A DNA stretch of 36,040 bases from Globomyces pollinis-pini (lineage: Eukaryota; Chytridiomycota; Chytridiomycetes; Rhizophydiales; Globomycetaceae), in the NCBI GenBank assembly GCA_025399215.1, contig MU621269.1, positions 1-36,040 of the forward strand, read 5' to 3'. This document shows, in pieces, positions 17,402 to 29,037 of this stretch. Position 1 is the stretch's first letter. Each line of letters starts with the position of its first letter. The position numbers and the translations under genes are program-made. The notes beneath the pieces are model-generated. The model was not told the origin of the DNA. It saw nothing but the letters and a program-made list of their open reading frames with translations, and searched no databases.

Positions 17402-18084
17402 ATGGCACCCAGATTGGTGGTGATGATTTCTGGTGGTGGGACTAATCTACAAGCTATTATTGATGCTATTGCGGAAAATACCCTACACGCTGAAATTGCA
17501 TTGGTCGTGTCAAATCGTTCAAAAGCTTATGGCTTGGAAAGAGCTGGTAAGTTGTTACTGGTTTAATCACTTTTCTTTCTTTAGCAAAAAATAATATTCC
17601 TACTCTAGTAAAACTGTTAAAGCCTTACAAAGACCAAGGAAAGTCTCGTGTTGACTATGATGTGGATTTGGGAAACGAAATTATTGCTGCCATTGGCGGA
17701 AAACCTTCTCTAATTGTCTTGGCTGGATTCATGCATATTTTATCGCCAGAATTCTTGCAATGTTTTGCTCCTGACTCTGTCATTAATCTACACCCTGCAC
17801 TTCCGGGTTGTTTTGATGGTGCAAAAGCCATTGAGCGTGCTTATGAAGCTTTTCAAAAAGGTATTCATTTAGAATGTTTATGTATAGATGAGATAAAACA
17901 TACTGGTGTGATGGTACATTACTGTATACCAGAAGTAGATCGTGGAAAAGTTATTTTGGAGCAAAAGTGTGAGATAAAGAAAGAAGATAAACTGGAGGAT
18001 TTGGAAGCGAGAATACATGCAATTGAGCATCAATTAATAGTACAAGGTACTTCGTTAGCGTTGATGTTGGCGCATCCCCAGTAG
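17402..18084 (+). CDS. ADE8: Phosphoribosylglycinamide formyltransferase (GAR transformylase), monofunctional
   Basis: Third step of de novo purine synthesis: transfers the formyl group of 10-formyltetrahydrofolate to GAR. Two exons (17402-17546, 17585-18084; intron 38 nt) give 214 aa, normal for monofunctional fungal Ade8. The N-terminal phosphate-binding loop MISGGGTNLQAIID binds GAR. The catalytic Asn and His lie in INLHPALPG and the Asp in HTGVMVHYCIPEVDRGKVI. The long insertion with DYDVDLGNEIIAAIGGKPS between the loop and the core is usual in fungi. The ATG at 17402 is preceded by a pyrimidine-rich leader, and the frame stays open upstream without any closer Met of the family. Its start lies about 290 bases from that of the divergent hydrolase B, so the two share an upstream region. 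Confidence 0.93.
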
Positions 18085-18300
18085 ATTTTTCCACTGTTAG
18101 ATATTGTTACAATTCAAAACTTGTATTACGTTAATAAACATTGGATCATATAAAAAATTCATCTCAACTGGATTCAATGAATGAACTCTTTAACCAATAA
18201 ATTACTTCAACTGAAAGCTGTCTATACTCCCTTCAACTGAAATCCATCCATAAACCTGTTTTTCCACAACTAAATCAGTTCCAATCACCACCCTTTTTCA

Positions 18301-18306
18301 TATAAA
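18301..18306 (+). promoter_or_regulatory. TATA box of the PHO13-like gene
   Basis: TATAAA lies 39 bases before the ATG at 18340. Confidence 0.5.
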
Positions 18307-18339
18307 TTAATTTAAATTTTTCCAATCGTTGAATCGGAA

Positions 18340-19282
18340 ATGAAATACTTAGCACCAGAGGATTATATCAACTTTATAGACCAATATGAAACGTTTCTCT
18401 TTGATTGTGATGGTGTCATTTGGCAAGGAACTCAATTAATACCAAAAGTTGCTTCTGTTCTAAAGAAATTACAAGAAAAAGTATCCCTTATGGATTAACA
18501 TTTTATAGAACAAACGAATTCTTTTCGTCACTAATAACGCATCAAAATCTAGAGCACAATATCTTTCCAAATTTACCAGTTTGGGAATAGAAATCAAAGT
18601 GGACCAAATTTTTGGTTCAGCTTATTGTGCTGCTTATTATATGGCAAATACTTTGAAATTTCCTACAAACAAGAAAGTTTATGTTATTGGAATGTCGGGT
18701 ATCACCGAAGAATTGCAAGAAGTTGGTATTCAATATGTTGGTGCTCATGTAATTCCAACAATGTATTTAACGTTCTAGTTGGATAATGAACCATTCCATG
18801 ACATGTCTGAAATGGGTTTGGTCAAGGAAAATTTGGAATCAGATGTTGGTGCAGTTTTGTTAGGATTTGATTTACATATTAACTACAAGAAATTTGCAAA
18901 TGCATATTCACATCTAATGGACCCTGAATGTCTTTTTTTAGCTACCAATAGTGATTTAACTTTCCCTGTTCAAGGTGGTACATTACCTGGAACAGGATCA
19001 TTCTTGTCTGCTTTGGGACTAGTTGCGAAACGAACACCATTAGTTTTGGGCAAACCTCATCAACCCATGTTGGATTGTATAGTGGACAAATTTCATTTGA
19101 ACCGTGAAAGAACTTGTATGGTTGGAGATCGATTAGATACTGATATTGCTTTTGGGAAGATGGGAGGTGTTGGGACCTTATTAGTCATGACTGGAGTTAC
19201 CAAGAAGGAAGGATTAGAAGAAAGCACAATTAAACCTGATTTTGTGATTGATTCTTTGGGAATGTTTGATGATCGAATCTAA
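18340..19282 (+). CDS. PHO13: HAD-superfamily phosphatase, PHO13 / phosphoglycolate phosphatase type
   Basis: Three exons (18340-18480, 18509-18748, 18779-19282; introns 28 and 30 nt), 294 aa. HAD motif I is FLFDCDGVIWQG (nucleophile Asp and acid/base Asp), motif II FVTNNASKSR, the motif III Lys is in VLGKPHQPM, and motif IV is MVGDRLDTDIAFG. The C2-type cap with LPGTGSFLSALG is that of the p-nitrophenyl phosphatase/PGP group. These enzymes remove damaged metabolites such as 2-phosphoglycolate, 4-phosphoerythronate and 2-phospholactate. Length and motif spacing match yeast Pho13. The first exon is confirmed by the intact motif I directly after the ATG. Confidence 0.92.
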
Positions 19283-19349
19283 GCTGGATCCGATGATAAT
19301 CCATTAATAAATTACCTTATTGATTACCAATTTCAATGTCCATTATTTA

Positions 19350-19355
19350 TATAAA
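19350..19355 (+). promoter_or_regulatory. TATA box of the small secreted protein gene
   Basis: TATAAA in a TATATAAAG context, 82 bases before the ATG at 19432, in a short gap after the PHO13-like gene. Confidence 0.4.
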
Positions 19356-19431
19356 GTCGTTTACGTAAAATAAAATCGGCTGAACTGTTTGTCACATTTA
19401 AACCTTTTTCAATTTTGCCTAGGAGAAACCA

Positions 19432-19883
19432 ATGAAGCTACTAGCAACCATCACGCTCTTTAGTTCATTTATCGTTGCCCTTCCAGCTCATAAAAGGAGT
19501 TTGGGTTCACTTCACAGACATCCTCACCAATCCCTTTACAACAAACATGACTATAATGATTACCAGGAAAACTACATCCCTGAGGTAAGTGTAAATATTA
19601 TTAATCTATTCAGTATCCTGATGATTATGTTCCTAAATATCAACAATCATATCGGGAAAATTCAGATTCCTCAATAACATCCCAAAACCGAAATATTTAT
19701 GATCATATATACAATCATTTGGAATACGAAATAAATGGTCTTCGTAATGATAATCTATATCATTCCGATCGTTTCCAATCCGTTCAAGGTCCGCCACCAG
19801 TTCAATACGAACCTGAATATCCCGATAACTACAGACAATCTTTTAAACCATTGGATGAATATGGTACCACTTTGAATCAATGA
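19432..19883 (+). CDS. Small secreted Tyr/Asn/Asp-rich protein, family unknown
   Basis: Two exons (19432-19584 and 19614-19883, intron 29 nt with a GTAAGT donor) give 140 aa. The signal peptide is MKLLATITLFSSFIVALPA. A dibasic KR site follows at residues 21-22 (HKRS), as in proteins matured by a Kex2-type protease. The mature part is very polar, without Cys, and rich in Tyr, Asn, Asp, Gln and His. It repeats a YxPxYPDxY-like unit (NYIPEYPDDYVPKY, QYEPEYPDNYRQ). I recognise no family. It could be a wall, adhesive or secreted peptide precursor. The second exon has no ATG near its start and is seen only by splicing. Confidence 0.6.
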
Positions 19884-19936
19884 CCATCCAATAAAATACG
19901 TTTGAAAAAAATCATACTGGGTTTTATTAAAAGAGT

Positions 19937-21528
19937 TCAGTTGATGAGTACTGTAATGCAATCAAGATCAATCAACTGTTGGTTCGTCATATCCACCCAA
20001 GGTACTTTGATACCTTTAACTTGGAACCAAGATTGATCAACAGATATATCTTGAGCAGGAATGTCCAATTTAGTGAATTGAAGTTTGATAGTATTGGAAA
20101 TGTTGGAGATAGTGGATAGAGAATCGACTGTTAGTCGCAAAATCTTGACTTTTTCCTTATAACAGAGATCAAGTGGAACGCGTCTTCGAAATCGAGTTTG
20201 TATGCTGTTACTCGTTACTTTTGATGTACTGGATTTTTTTATAAATTCAGTGGTTTTGGAGGAATCTGAAATAGGTCGGTTAATGTTGGCTTTTAAATCC
20301 TTGCAGATTGGAGTCTGTTGTGTCTTACTTTTTTGACTACCAATATTTTGAATATCGGCCAATACTTTGTTATTAGTATTTGAATTGTTGGATTGTTGTT
20401 CCAATGATTTCTTGTCTTCAGATTTAGGTCTAGATTTGCCATTTTCATCAGATCCAGCAAAAGGTTTATTTGATCCATTATCATCATCAAATCGATTTTC
20501 TTTACTACATATACTGACATTGCCATGAAATTGGGAATTCGGAAGACTCGGTTTCGAAAAGTTTGTTTCTAACCGCTCTTTTAAAGTAGAAGTCCAAGTA
20601 CGAGCAAGGAGTGATTTTTTTGGGTGGATAATTGGATCCGCAGTCTCCCCTAGACGTGAAAATGGATTCAAAAGTTTTGATGACATCTCCACCACTGAGA
20701 AATCATAAGTACGACCGCCTGTCACAATAGGCGAACTCAAAGTTGTGCTCAGTTCTGAGTTCAATGATGATTTGAGCGGTAAATGATTGAGTGGTCGCTG
20801 ATGACGAAGAGGTTGGTCAGTGGATGCGTATCCATTCATATTGATCCAATTCATATCACGATACAAGATATTCAAAATACATAAGGCTGGTAAACCTTCA
20901 TCTGGGATGTACTCGATTCCCATCCCACTTTCATCTTCAGACTCCATAATATCATTTGAATTATCAATCTTCATAACTATCTTATCAATTAAAATTTCAA
21001 TTACCACGCCAAAAAGTTGCTTGAATGGTACCTGCAAAAAGTTGAGGTTGTTGGTCTTGCGATTTAGATGAATTGAATTCAAATGGTGTTACTGCACCTC
21101 GATACATGATCTTGTCAATACATATCCCATTCTAAATGTTGTTAATTTCATAAAACACAAACTTTTCTACCAGACTTTAACAACCAACCTACATCAAACC
21201 GAGATTAAATTAGAATCTGATTCTTACCAGGTGATTTTTTCCCATCAATAGTAATATCAACACATGCCATATCAGGGTCATCTTCTTCACGTTTACAATA
21301 CCAAACAAACAAAGAAAACGGTTTAGAATGGTCTAGAATTCCCATTAATTTGGTTCCATTAAAATCATTTGGTGGAGTACGTGATTTTTTGGATTTCTTG
21401 ATAGGTTTGTAGGGATACTCTGGACAGTGAGGTCCCAACCTTAATTCAGCTTCCTCCAGTGGTTTTCCATCACTTAATTCCACTTGTTGATGAACTGTTA
21501 TTCCACAACATTTTCTTTGATCCCTCAT
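19937..21528 (-). CDS. Unrecognised protein; disordered Ser/Asn-rich middle, uncertain exon structure
   Basis: Exon 1 (21528-21228) starts MRDQRKCCGITVHQQ and encodes 100 residues with a basic KKSKKSRTPP segment and a beta-like end (FSLFVWYCKREED). A last exon (20976-19937) encodes 346 residues: an acidic start (MESEDESGMGIEYIPDEG), a long Ser/Asn/Lys-rich disordered part, and a conserved-looking end (RRRVPLDLCYKEKVKILRL ... WFQVKGIKVPWVDM). Between them, a 28-nt intron (20977-21004) is preceded by exon sequence GTIQATFWRV. Joining exon 1 to 21031 keeps the frame but needs a 196-nt intron, unusually long here. The frame before 21031 is also open and protein-like (KIMYRGAVTPFEF), so an extra exon or a second gene start is possible. 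Nuclear function is a guess; no domain recognised. Confidence 0.5.
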
Positions 21529-21807
21529 AAGGTAACTTTAAACTGTCCACAATCTGGACGATTGTTTTCGCTTCAAAAATAATTCGTTAAACATATTCCT
21601 GTTAAGAGTCAATCAGATATCGATGATTAATCTGTATCTATTTGGTATTCTTCTTTAAAAGAGAGTATATTAAAGTGTACTTTTATGTCAATACTTAGAT
21701 CAGCATTTACAATCTGGAAACTTATGTTAGACTATTGTTTGAAATAAGGATAGCATCTCTCAATTTGATCATTTAGTCTGATTTATTGTTTAATACTGAG
21801 AAAAATA
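21529..21807. other. Gap between two minus-strand genes
   Basis: AT-rich, about 280 bases, no ORF or repeat seen. It should hold the promoter of the gene starting at 21528 and the 3' end signals of the phosphodiesterase. Confidence 0.4.
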
Positions 21808-23437
21808 TCATTGTTGAATCCAATGTTTTTCAAATTTGGACAACCATTTGGCTGTCCCGTTGTTAGGTGCTGGCTCAAGATCAAGCAGTTTAGTAAGTAA
21901 TCCATACACTTCAACGTTCTTGAACATGTCCAAAACGGCATCCGTAGATTTTCGAATCATATTTCCCGACGCAATGAAGATAGCTTTCATTTCATCGTTG
22001 TGCTCATCGTAACCATGAACTCCTATTGTAAGTGCTAGAGTAAATACCTTTAGGAAATGGTGGGTTTGATGGATCAAAACTGGAGCGCATGGCAAATGAC
22101 CAACTCTAAGGAATTAAATCGCACATCTTTACCAATTCGGGAACCATGACGATCGGTCCTACTCTATCATTATTGTAGTGGAAAGATTCTGGAATATCTT
22201 CTTTCTTCCAGACTTTGAAATGCCCCGTTTTATGAGCAGCTTTACTAAAAACTTCATAGATGGCATTGGTTTCTAATGGTAAAGGGTCTCTCTAAAGGAT
22301 ACCTGATACATCATACGGATAAATATAGAACATTGGTCCATTAACAATAGTTGTAAATTTCTTCTCGGGGACATAATCATCCAAGAAAATAACTTTCTTT
22401 AAATCAGTTGCAGCCATTCCATGATCACTCACCACCACAAATGTCGTCTGTGGTAGCATTCTTCGTTTTTCCATGCCTTCATAAAGAGCCTGCAGTTTAC
22501 TATCTACGTTCACTAAGCTGTCATTCACCAGCTTTGAATCAGGTCCTTCCAAATGTCCACTGTGGTCAATTTCCGAAATGTAAATCGCAAGAAAAGAAGG
22601 CCTTTGTTCAATTGGCTTCTCTAGCCACTCATAAACCCAGTCTAGTTGTTCATCTATGGTGGTAGATGCGTTGTATTTCTTCCAGTATGTAGCACGCAAA
22701 CCATTGTGTTTAGCCTCGCTTCCAGGCCAGAACGCTGTTCCGGTAATCAGTCCCTGCATTTCCCCTGTTATCCAAATCTATTTTATAAAACATTGATTGG
22801 ATAGATACCGGCTCTCCGTTCCACCATTTTGATTTTGAGTTGATGGTGGTATTATAATACACAAACAAATCGTCAAGCTTCTTGTCATAAAATACATTTC
22901 CAACAATTCTAAACCATTATTAAAGGTTTTATACCCATGTGATTCAGGATATAGTCCAGTAACCAGCTAGATTGGTCAATTCAACAAGAAAATTACAGAG
23001 TAATGATTCGGGAAGGTGATAGATGGGAAAGCTGGTAACATATTTGCACTCACACCATTCTTTGCTAAATATGATTAGTTTCCTTTAAATAGAATACCCC
23101 ATTTTGACAAAGTTGGAGTTAATCCTCTGGTCAGATACTCTGGACGACATCCATCTAAGGAAATCAAAACAACTAATTGCTTCTCTTCTGAAGATCTAGT
23201 AAGTCCTGCTACGACAACAAGAAGTGTTAAAATGGTTGCAATACACCAAGAAAGAACAGTAGCCCTTGAGGACTTTTTCTCACTTAATTGATGATTTGAA
23301 GGTAGCAATGATTCCGCCTCCTCAATGATTTCTTCCTGACGTGGTTCGACTCCCAGGAGTTCTCGTTGTTCAATCTCTATATGCTGATCATCTACATCCA
23401 ACGTAACACACGATTCTTGTGGAGGTGCTTTAAACAT
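21808..23437 (-). CDS. Type II membrane nucleotide pyrophosphatase/phosphodiesterase (NPP family)
   Basis: Hydrolyses phosphodiester or pyrophosphate bonds outside the cell or in the secretory lumen, as do yeast Npp1/Npp2. Eight exons: 23437-23098, 23064-22997, 22966-22935, 22908-22809, 22777-22310, 22291-22133, 22105-22048, 22022-21808; introns 33, 30, 26, 31, 18, 27 and 25 nt. An acidic cytosolic tail with ESLLPS is followed by one membrane span (VLSWCIATILTLLVVVAGL). The catalytic domain has VVLISLDGCRPEYL (metal Asp), the TFPNHYS nucleophile block (Thr), GLYPESHGIVGN, WWNGEPIWIT, AIYISEIDHSGH and VVVSDHGMA (metal Asp/His), and ends with KGVHGYDEHNDEMKAIFIA. All metal ligands expected of the family are visible. 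No somatomedin or nuclease-like domain is present, as in yeast. Exons of 32 to 100 bases are unusually short. Confidence 0.92.
22292..22309 (-). other. Candidate 18-nt intron in the NPP gene
   Basis: Reading on from IYPYD, the frame hits TAG at the end of GTATCAGGTATCCTTTAG. Removing these 18 bases (GTATCA donor, TTTAG acceptor) restores IYPYD-RDPLPLETNAIYEVF, which fits the NPP fold. The alternative 11-base GTATCCTTTAG would break the frame. The other placed introns in this window are at least 24 nt. Confidence 0.5.
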
Positions 23438-23521
23438 ATTTGGTAAAGAAAATTCAATGAATAAAAGATAATGTAGTTCAGATTGTCGTAATTTGTGAAG
23501 ATAATGGCACGGAGAGCACGG

Positions 23522-23836
23522 TCACAACGTCAAATCATATGATAATTCTCTCAAAGAATATCCAATGTAGTAGGATAAATATTTATATTGCTCAAGTCTT
23601 ATACAAAAGTCAATGATCTGGGGTTTGATATTATCATACAAACTGACGTGTTTTTCTAGCACTGATATCCAACAATGTAATTTTAATGAAGACAACCAAC
23701 TAACTATCAAGCAATTCTTTGCTAACAAGAAACTTTTCGTTTCTGAGTAGATCATTTCACATTTGTGAATTTCATGCTTGAGTGTTTTGCTATCTCTCTT
23801 ATCACAGTTGTACAATTTTTCAAACAGAAACCACAT
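23522..23836 (-). CDS. Possible small protein, unknown
   Basis: A 104-codon ORF from an ATG at 23836, basic N-terminal half, six Cys, six Trp/Phe-rich positions and several Lys-Leu helices. No signal peptide, no domain, no clear TATA box. It lies alone between the NPP gene and SPC2. In AT-rich DNA an ORF of this length can occur by chance, so it is listed only as a candidate. Confidence 0.25.
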   Translation of the reverse strand: MWFLFEKLYNCDKRDSKTLKHEIHKCEMIYSETKSFLLAKNCLIVSWLSSLKLHCWISVLEKHVSLYDNIKPQIIDFCIRLEQYKYLSYYIGYSLRELSYDLTL

Positions 23837-24209
23837 AGAAATTTTTAATCTTGTTTTTAATAATGTATTTTAATTTACTGGTTCAGATGGTACCAATCCG
23901 GTGAATGAATATTTGATCGGAAGAATCATCAAATTAGTATGATATTGAAGAAATGTTATGAAATATTTTGAGGAACAGAATCAAAATTCATTGCATTAAC
24001 TGTAGATTATCACTGAAGCTTAAAAAATCAATAGATTCGGGGAATGAATGACTAAATGGTGAATAATAAATCTGATTTCCATTTATGAAGTTAAAGGATC
24101 GCTGGTTGGTACAATCAACAGTTACTTGAGAATCCTGATTAGATTCATAGAATTCAGGGTAAGTTGAATGAGTGAGAATTCAAGGTGAAAAATTTCAACC
24201 AATTTCAAG
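23837..24209. other. Intergenic upstream of SPC2
   Basis: AT-rich, no ORF, repeat or TATA box that I can defend. Confidence 0.35.
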
Positions 24210-24987
24210 ATGACTGAAAAGGAAACTGAAAAACCACAGTCTAGATTCTTAAAGATTTCTGGTAAAGTCTATTAGAACAATCTTTCTTCTTACTGTTGTC
24301 ATCAAATTTACTAACTTGTTAGGTATTCAATCCATCTAACTAAAAATAGCCAGAAAACAAGCTGCCCCTCTCGCAAGATATAGTATGGTTGATCTCAAAT
24401 TTACTCTGGAAACCGCAATCAGTGATGTGTTGGTATACGATTTTAATTATGTTCAAGACCATACGTTTATGAATAGACATTTGGTTTTGGGTAAATGGAT
24501 TGGTTGATTCACACATCGTGTAGGTTATATCGCTGCTATTGCATCCATCGCCTCCGCTGCTTACAGTTACACTCATCCTTTTGAAGAACCCTTGACAAAA
24601 CAAATCATCTTTGTTGGATGTTCAATGTATTCCTTATTACAAATCACTAAATCTGTTTTAGTTACTTTCTATTTGTAAATGTTTTGCTTATCCATAACAA
24701 ATTCATTCGTGGTGATATTGTATTCGTAGGTACAAAAAAATCCAGTCCAGTATAGAGTTATGATTAATAATCATTAGACTGAAAAAATCACTATTAAATT
24801 ATCAACAAGCAAGTATTCAGATAAAGTGGTTATCAAAGCGATTAAAGAAGCCAATGGAAAAAAATCATTCTCTGAACTGGATAATTCTGTGGGAAAATGG
24901 TTCACAGAACTAGGGCATTTTGCTCCAGAACATTTCTTGGAAGATTTTAGTAGATTATTGTCTGGAAAAACTAAAAAGAATCAATAA
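24210..24987 (+). CDS. SPC2: Signal peptidase complex subunit 2 (SPCS2/Spc2)
   Basis: Non-catalytic ER membrane subunit that links the signal peptidase to the Sec61 translocon. No long ORF shows it; five exons must be joined: 24210-24261, 24350-24490, 24524-24626, 24662-24749, 24778-24987 (introns 88, 33, 35 and 28 nt), 197 aa. Family blocks: VDLKFTLETAISDVLVYDF, RHLVLGYIAAIASIASAA (first span), HPFEEPLTKQIIFVGCS, IYFLFVNVLLIH (second span), GDIVFVGTKKSSPTEKITI, and a C-terminal SVGKWFTELGHFAPEHFLED block. Both spans and the cytosolic end fit SPCS2 in order and spacing. Each splice phase agrees, which supports the model. The first intron is long for this genome, so a tiny extra exon there is possible. 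Confidence 0.85.
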
Positions 24988-25128
24988 TATAACTGTTGTC
25001 TACCTTATGAATTCTAATTCGTTTTAATCTATTCACTCTATTACGATTATTATCATTAAGGAATCTGCTCTGAAAAAGTTCAACTGTGAACACAAACGCG
25101 CGTTAAGGTTTTGTTTATAAAAACAAAA

Positions 25129-28100
25129 ATGAGACTCAGTGTGGACTCCAACAGATCAAACCTAGAATATCAGTTAATGGATACATTTAATCAAATGATC
25201 AGCAAGTATCCAACCAACAATCATCCAGATTTGAATGATCAAGCTGTAAATGAGTTGTTAGAACTAGCAATGGATGTTTTGGGAACGAATGATAGAGAGA
25301 CAATGAGAAGATTTGATAGAGAAAAGAAATTATATTTGATTCGTCAGTTACAGGTAATGGATATTTCTATGACTCTACTCAAACCATAATTGAACATTTA
25401 TGATTGTTTGCGAAACTCATTTTCTAGGAACAACACGATAGACTGCCTACAAAAAAGACTGGCAAACCTCCTGGATATTATGTGGATTTGCTAAATGCTG
25501 CAAACTCAAGTTCAAATGGAATACGTGAAAAAGCAGAACATCTAGTTGACATAGTAGCAAGATCATTAATCGGTCAAAGTCATCGAAACAATCTTACTTT
25601 AAAGGAAATTATATTAGAGTTAAAAGTACAATGCCAATGTCAACCAGTCACGTATGAATTGTTTAATTAAATATAGTTGGTTAAAACAATTTATGGATTC
25701 TGGTGGTATGTCAAATTTGTTTGCTGTTTTGGAAGGAATTCATTCCAAAAAAGAAAGGTGAATGTACGATGGTTTAATGTATAGGCGACTGAAACATCAA
25801 GAAATCGAATGGGAAACATTAAAAATATTAAGACTCATGGCCAATCATCATGTAAATGATTCATTTGTAAATTTACTAATATCAGACACAGATAACGGAA
25901 ATTTTGGGTCAGCAAAATCTATTAAATATTTTGATACTCTCCCTGGATTCCTCTCATTTGCCGACTCAAACGGCAACAATCGATTTCTTATTGGCTATAG
26001 TCACACTAGAATATCCAATTGGTCATAAATTGGTCATGTCTGCTATGGAATACTTGAAAACCACCAGAAAGTACAATCGAGTTTTTGATTGTTTGGTGGG
26101 ATCTATATCAGAGTATGTAACTGCGAGAGGAATTTTTGGAAGTAAAGTTCGATCGGGTTCTGTCACTGGAAAATATTCGTTTGTAGATAAAGCTAAACCA
26201 CCTTCTGAGAAAGACATTCGCGAATTTTTAGTAACATCCATTGTTTAACATGTAAGGTATCTGGATTGGCTTTAATTCGATTTATCGTGGAAATACCACA
26301 AGAATTTGAATATCGAATGTATCTAAGACAAGAATTAAACTCATCTGGTTTATTACCATTATTCAAGGTATCTAAAAATTCTTTTTTTAAGATCGATAGA
26401 ATTTAAGTAACTGGGCAGCTACAGAGTTTCATGATATTCTGCAACACTATGAAGCGTTCTCAAACATGAAGAATTCTGATTTTAAATACTTGTTAAATAA
26501 TATGGGGTCGACTCATGATATCGATATAGATGATCCTAATCAGCTTTTAACATTACTCCGTAATCAATTGGATGATGTAGATAATCGAACAATCATTTCC
26601 ATGATTCAGAATATTGTCACTGGTACATCATTACTGGATAAATCGACCAGGTTTAACATATTGCATATTTATAGATTAGGTCTTTTATGTTATCGATGAT
26701 TGAGAAGGCAGTGATGTATATTGTATTAGATCAGAACGGAATTTCAAACTTTACAGATGCATTCAAATATTCTGTTGACCAGATTATTTCTGGACTACAA
26801 GAAATTGAAAGTTTGCAAGATGAAAACATTCAATTGAGCGCTATCTGTGAAGCTCAAGAGAAACAGATATTAGACAACAAAGCTAAATTAGAATCAAAAG
26901 TTGATGCCCCTAAGCAAGCTGTAGTACCTATTGAAGGTGTCTCCATCGAGCGATTGACTTTACTGAAAGATGTAAACCCGTGTTAGTTATCTGATATTTA
27001 TTAGAATTTGTCAAAGATTCATGATTACATCAAACATCAAAAAGTATTATTGTTCCAGTTACTTACAAACAGGCAAATCCGGTAACTATAGAAAGATTTG
27101 ATTCAAATTCCACTGTCGTGCATCAAGATTCGGTGCTAGATATTTCTACAACCGCCGCAGTGGAAAGAAAACCACCACCTCCACCGCCTGCCCCACCAAG
27201 TGGATTAGGTGGCCCTCCCCCTCCCCCACCACCGCCTGGAATGAATGGTGCACCACCTCCGCCTCCTCCACCCGGAAACATTGGTGGAATACCTCCTCCT
27301 CCAGGTAAAGCATCCGTATTAAATCAAAAGGAATGCCTCCCACTCAACTGCGCGGTGCGCCATTAAAGTATAAGCCGGCAACGAAAGTTAGGAAACTTCA
27401 TTGGGAGACTATTAGGGCCGCAACGTTTGATAAGTCAATTTGGTCCAAGTTACAAAAAGGTCAATCTCAAATGGAAGAGACATTATATAAAACAGGACTA
27501 TTTTCCGAAATTGATCAACAATTTCAAGTTAAAGAGGTTAAGGATTTCAAGATCAAACCCAAAGACATTATAAAAACAGACGACCCAATTCAATTGCTTG
27601 GTGAAAAGCGTGCACAGAATATTATGATTTTCCTGGGCACTATAAAACAACTAGGAATGGATAATTTATTAGAATCTATCCGAGTCTTTGACGATTCACA
27701 ATTGACAGAATCAATGCTGAAACAATGTAAAGCGTCACTTCCTACCCCTGAAGAAGTAAATTATTTATGGATCACTGATATATAGTTGAAGCTTTTCAAA
27801 CCATTCACACTTGATTCAAACTTAAGAGAAGCAGAAAAGTTTATGTTAAAGGTAAAGCTTTATGAATTCATTCCATTTTACTAGATGTCTAAAATTCATC
27901 GACACAGTCAACGAATCGAAATTCTTTCTTTTAAAATTACCTTTTGGGAGCATTTTAATAATCTAAAATTGGTAGACTCATAGGTAGATTGATTATAGGG
28001 ACTCTTGTCATCTTTGAATGCATTTCAATGTATTTCCAAATCGAAAAACTTCCAAAAAATGCTGCAGATTATCTTGATTGTTGGAAATTATATGAATTCA

Positions 28101-29037
28101 CAGTTCAACTCGTGCATACCAGGATTTGGAGTTTCATTTTTAGAAAAAGTAAGAAGTTTATATCTTAATCCAATTAAGGTGATCGATTTAAAGGGAACTA
28201 AGAGTACCGTCACTGCGTTGAGTTTAATATCTAAAATGATTTATGAACATGATCCCACTATAGTGGCTTGTTTGGAAGAGTTGAAACCATTGAGACAGTT
28301 GAAAAACATATCGTTCAAATCTTTGGAAGAAGATGTAGCAGATGTTAAGAAACAACTTCGAACTGTCAGTAACGAATTAGAACAAACAAAGTTATACTCT
28401 GAGCACCCACTATATGTTCCTCAAGATGAAAAGTTCATAAAGAAACTAGGCGTTTTTCACAATGAAGTATCAGCAAAAGTACAGTTTCTAATAAATGAAA
28501 GTGAAGCCTTAGCTGATGAAATCAAGAGCACCTTCACCTTCTTTGGTGAACCAACCGACTCGAAGATGAGCCCAGAAACGTTACTGGGTTATATACTCAA
28601 ATTTTTAAATGCGTTCGAGGTAGTTTTCTTCGATTAACAGTATAGAATTCATATACCGAGTACGAGAAGCAAGTACAAATACAATTGGTAAAAATTATAT
28701 TCTTAATCTCTAGAAAAACAAGACAAAAAAACAATTTCAAACAGTTAAACAGAAAGAAGAATCAAAAGGCAACGATACTACTCAATCAAATCAACCGCGA
28801 TACTTGGATAATTTCTTAGACAATCTAAAGAATCGACCAGCACCACAATCATTTGAGACGATACAGCAGCGTCCAAAGCATAGAGAAAATGATCCAACAA
28901 GAAGGTTTCCAAGATCTAATGAGAAAACTCTTCCTCAGATACCTCGAATCAGCTCCTTAACAAAGGTAGCTGATACGGCTTGGCTGTTACTTGGTTCAAT
29001 CGAAGCAGAGAAAACAATGGTAGAGGAAAGTGTATAA
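25129..29037 (+). CDS. Diaphanous-related formin (GBD/FH3-FH1-FH2-DAD)
   Basis: Rho-controlled actin nucleator that assembles cables and contractile rings (Bni1/For3/Cdc12 class). At least 14 introns, nearly all 25-40 nt; exons placed include 25129-25353, 25428-25651, 25677-25757, 25785-25851, 25892-26230, 26257-26367, 26400-26650, 27331-27755, 27786-27851, 27885-27971, 27999-28619, 28646-28687 and 28714-29037. The region 26970-27120 is unresolved. Order: GTPase-binding/FH3 (QPVTWLKQFMDSGGMSNLF, YLRQELNSSGLLPLF), coiled coil (LQDENIQLSAICEAQEKQI), Pro-rich FH1 at 27170-27304 with three poly-Pro runs binding profilin-actin, then FH2 (KVRKLHWETI, ILIVGNYMNS, GFGVSFLEKV). The tail YLDNFLDNLKNRPAP resembles a DAD autoinhibitory helix. 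TATAAAA lies just before the ATG. Confidence 0.93.

Noticed and set aside
27146..27343. Minus-strand ORF opposite the formin Pro-rich segment
   Set aside because: Antisense of the CCNCCN repeats of FH1, giving a Val/Glu/Gly-rich frame without meaning.
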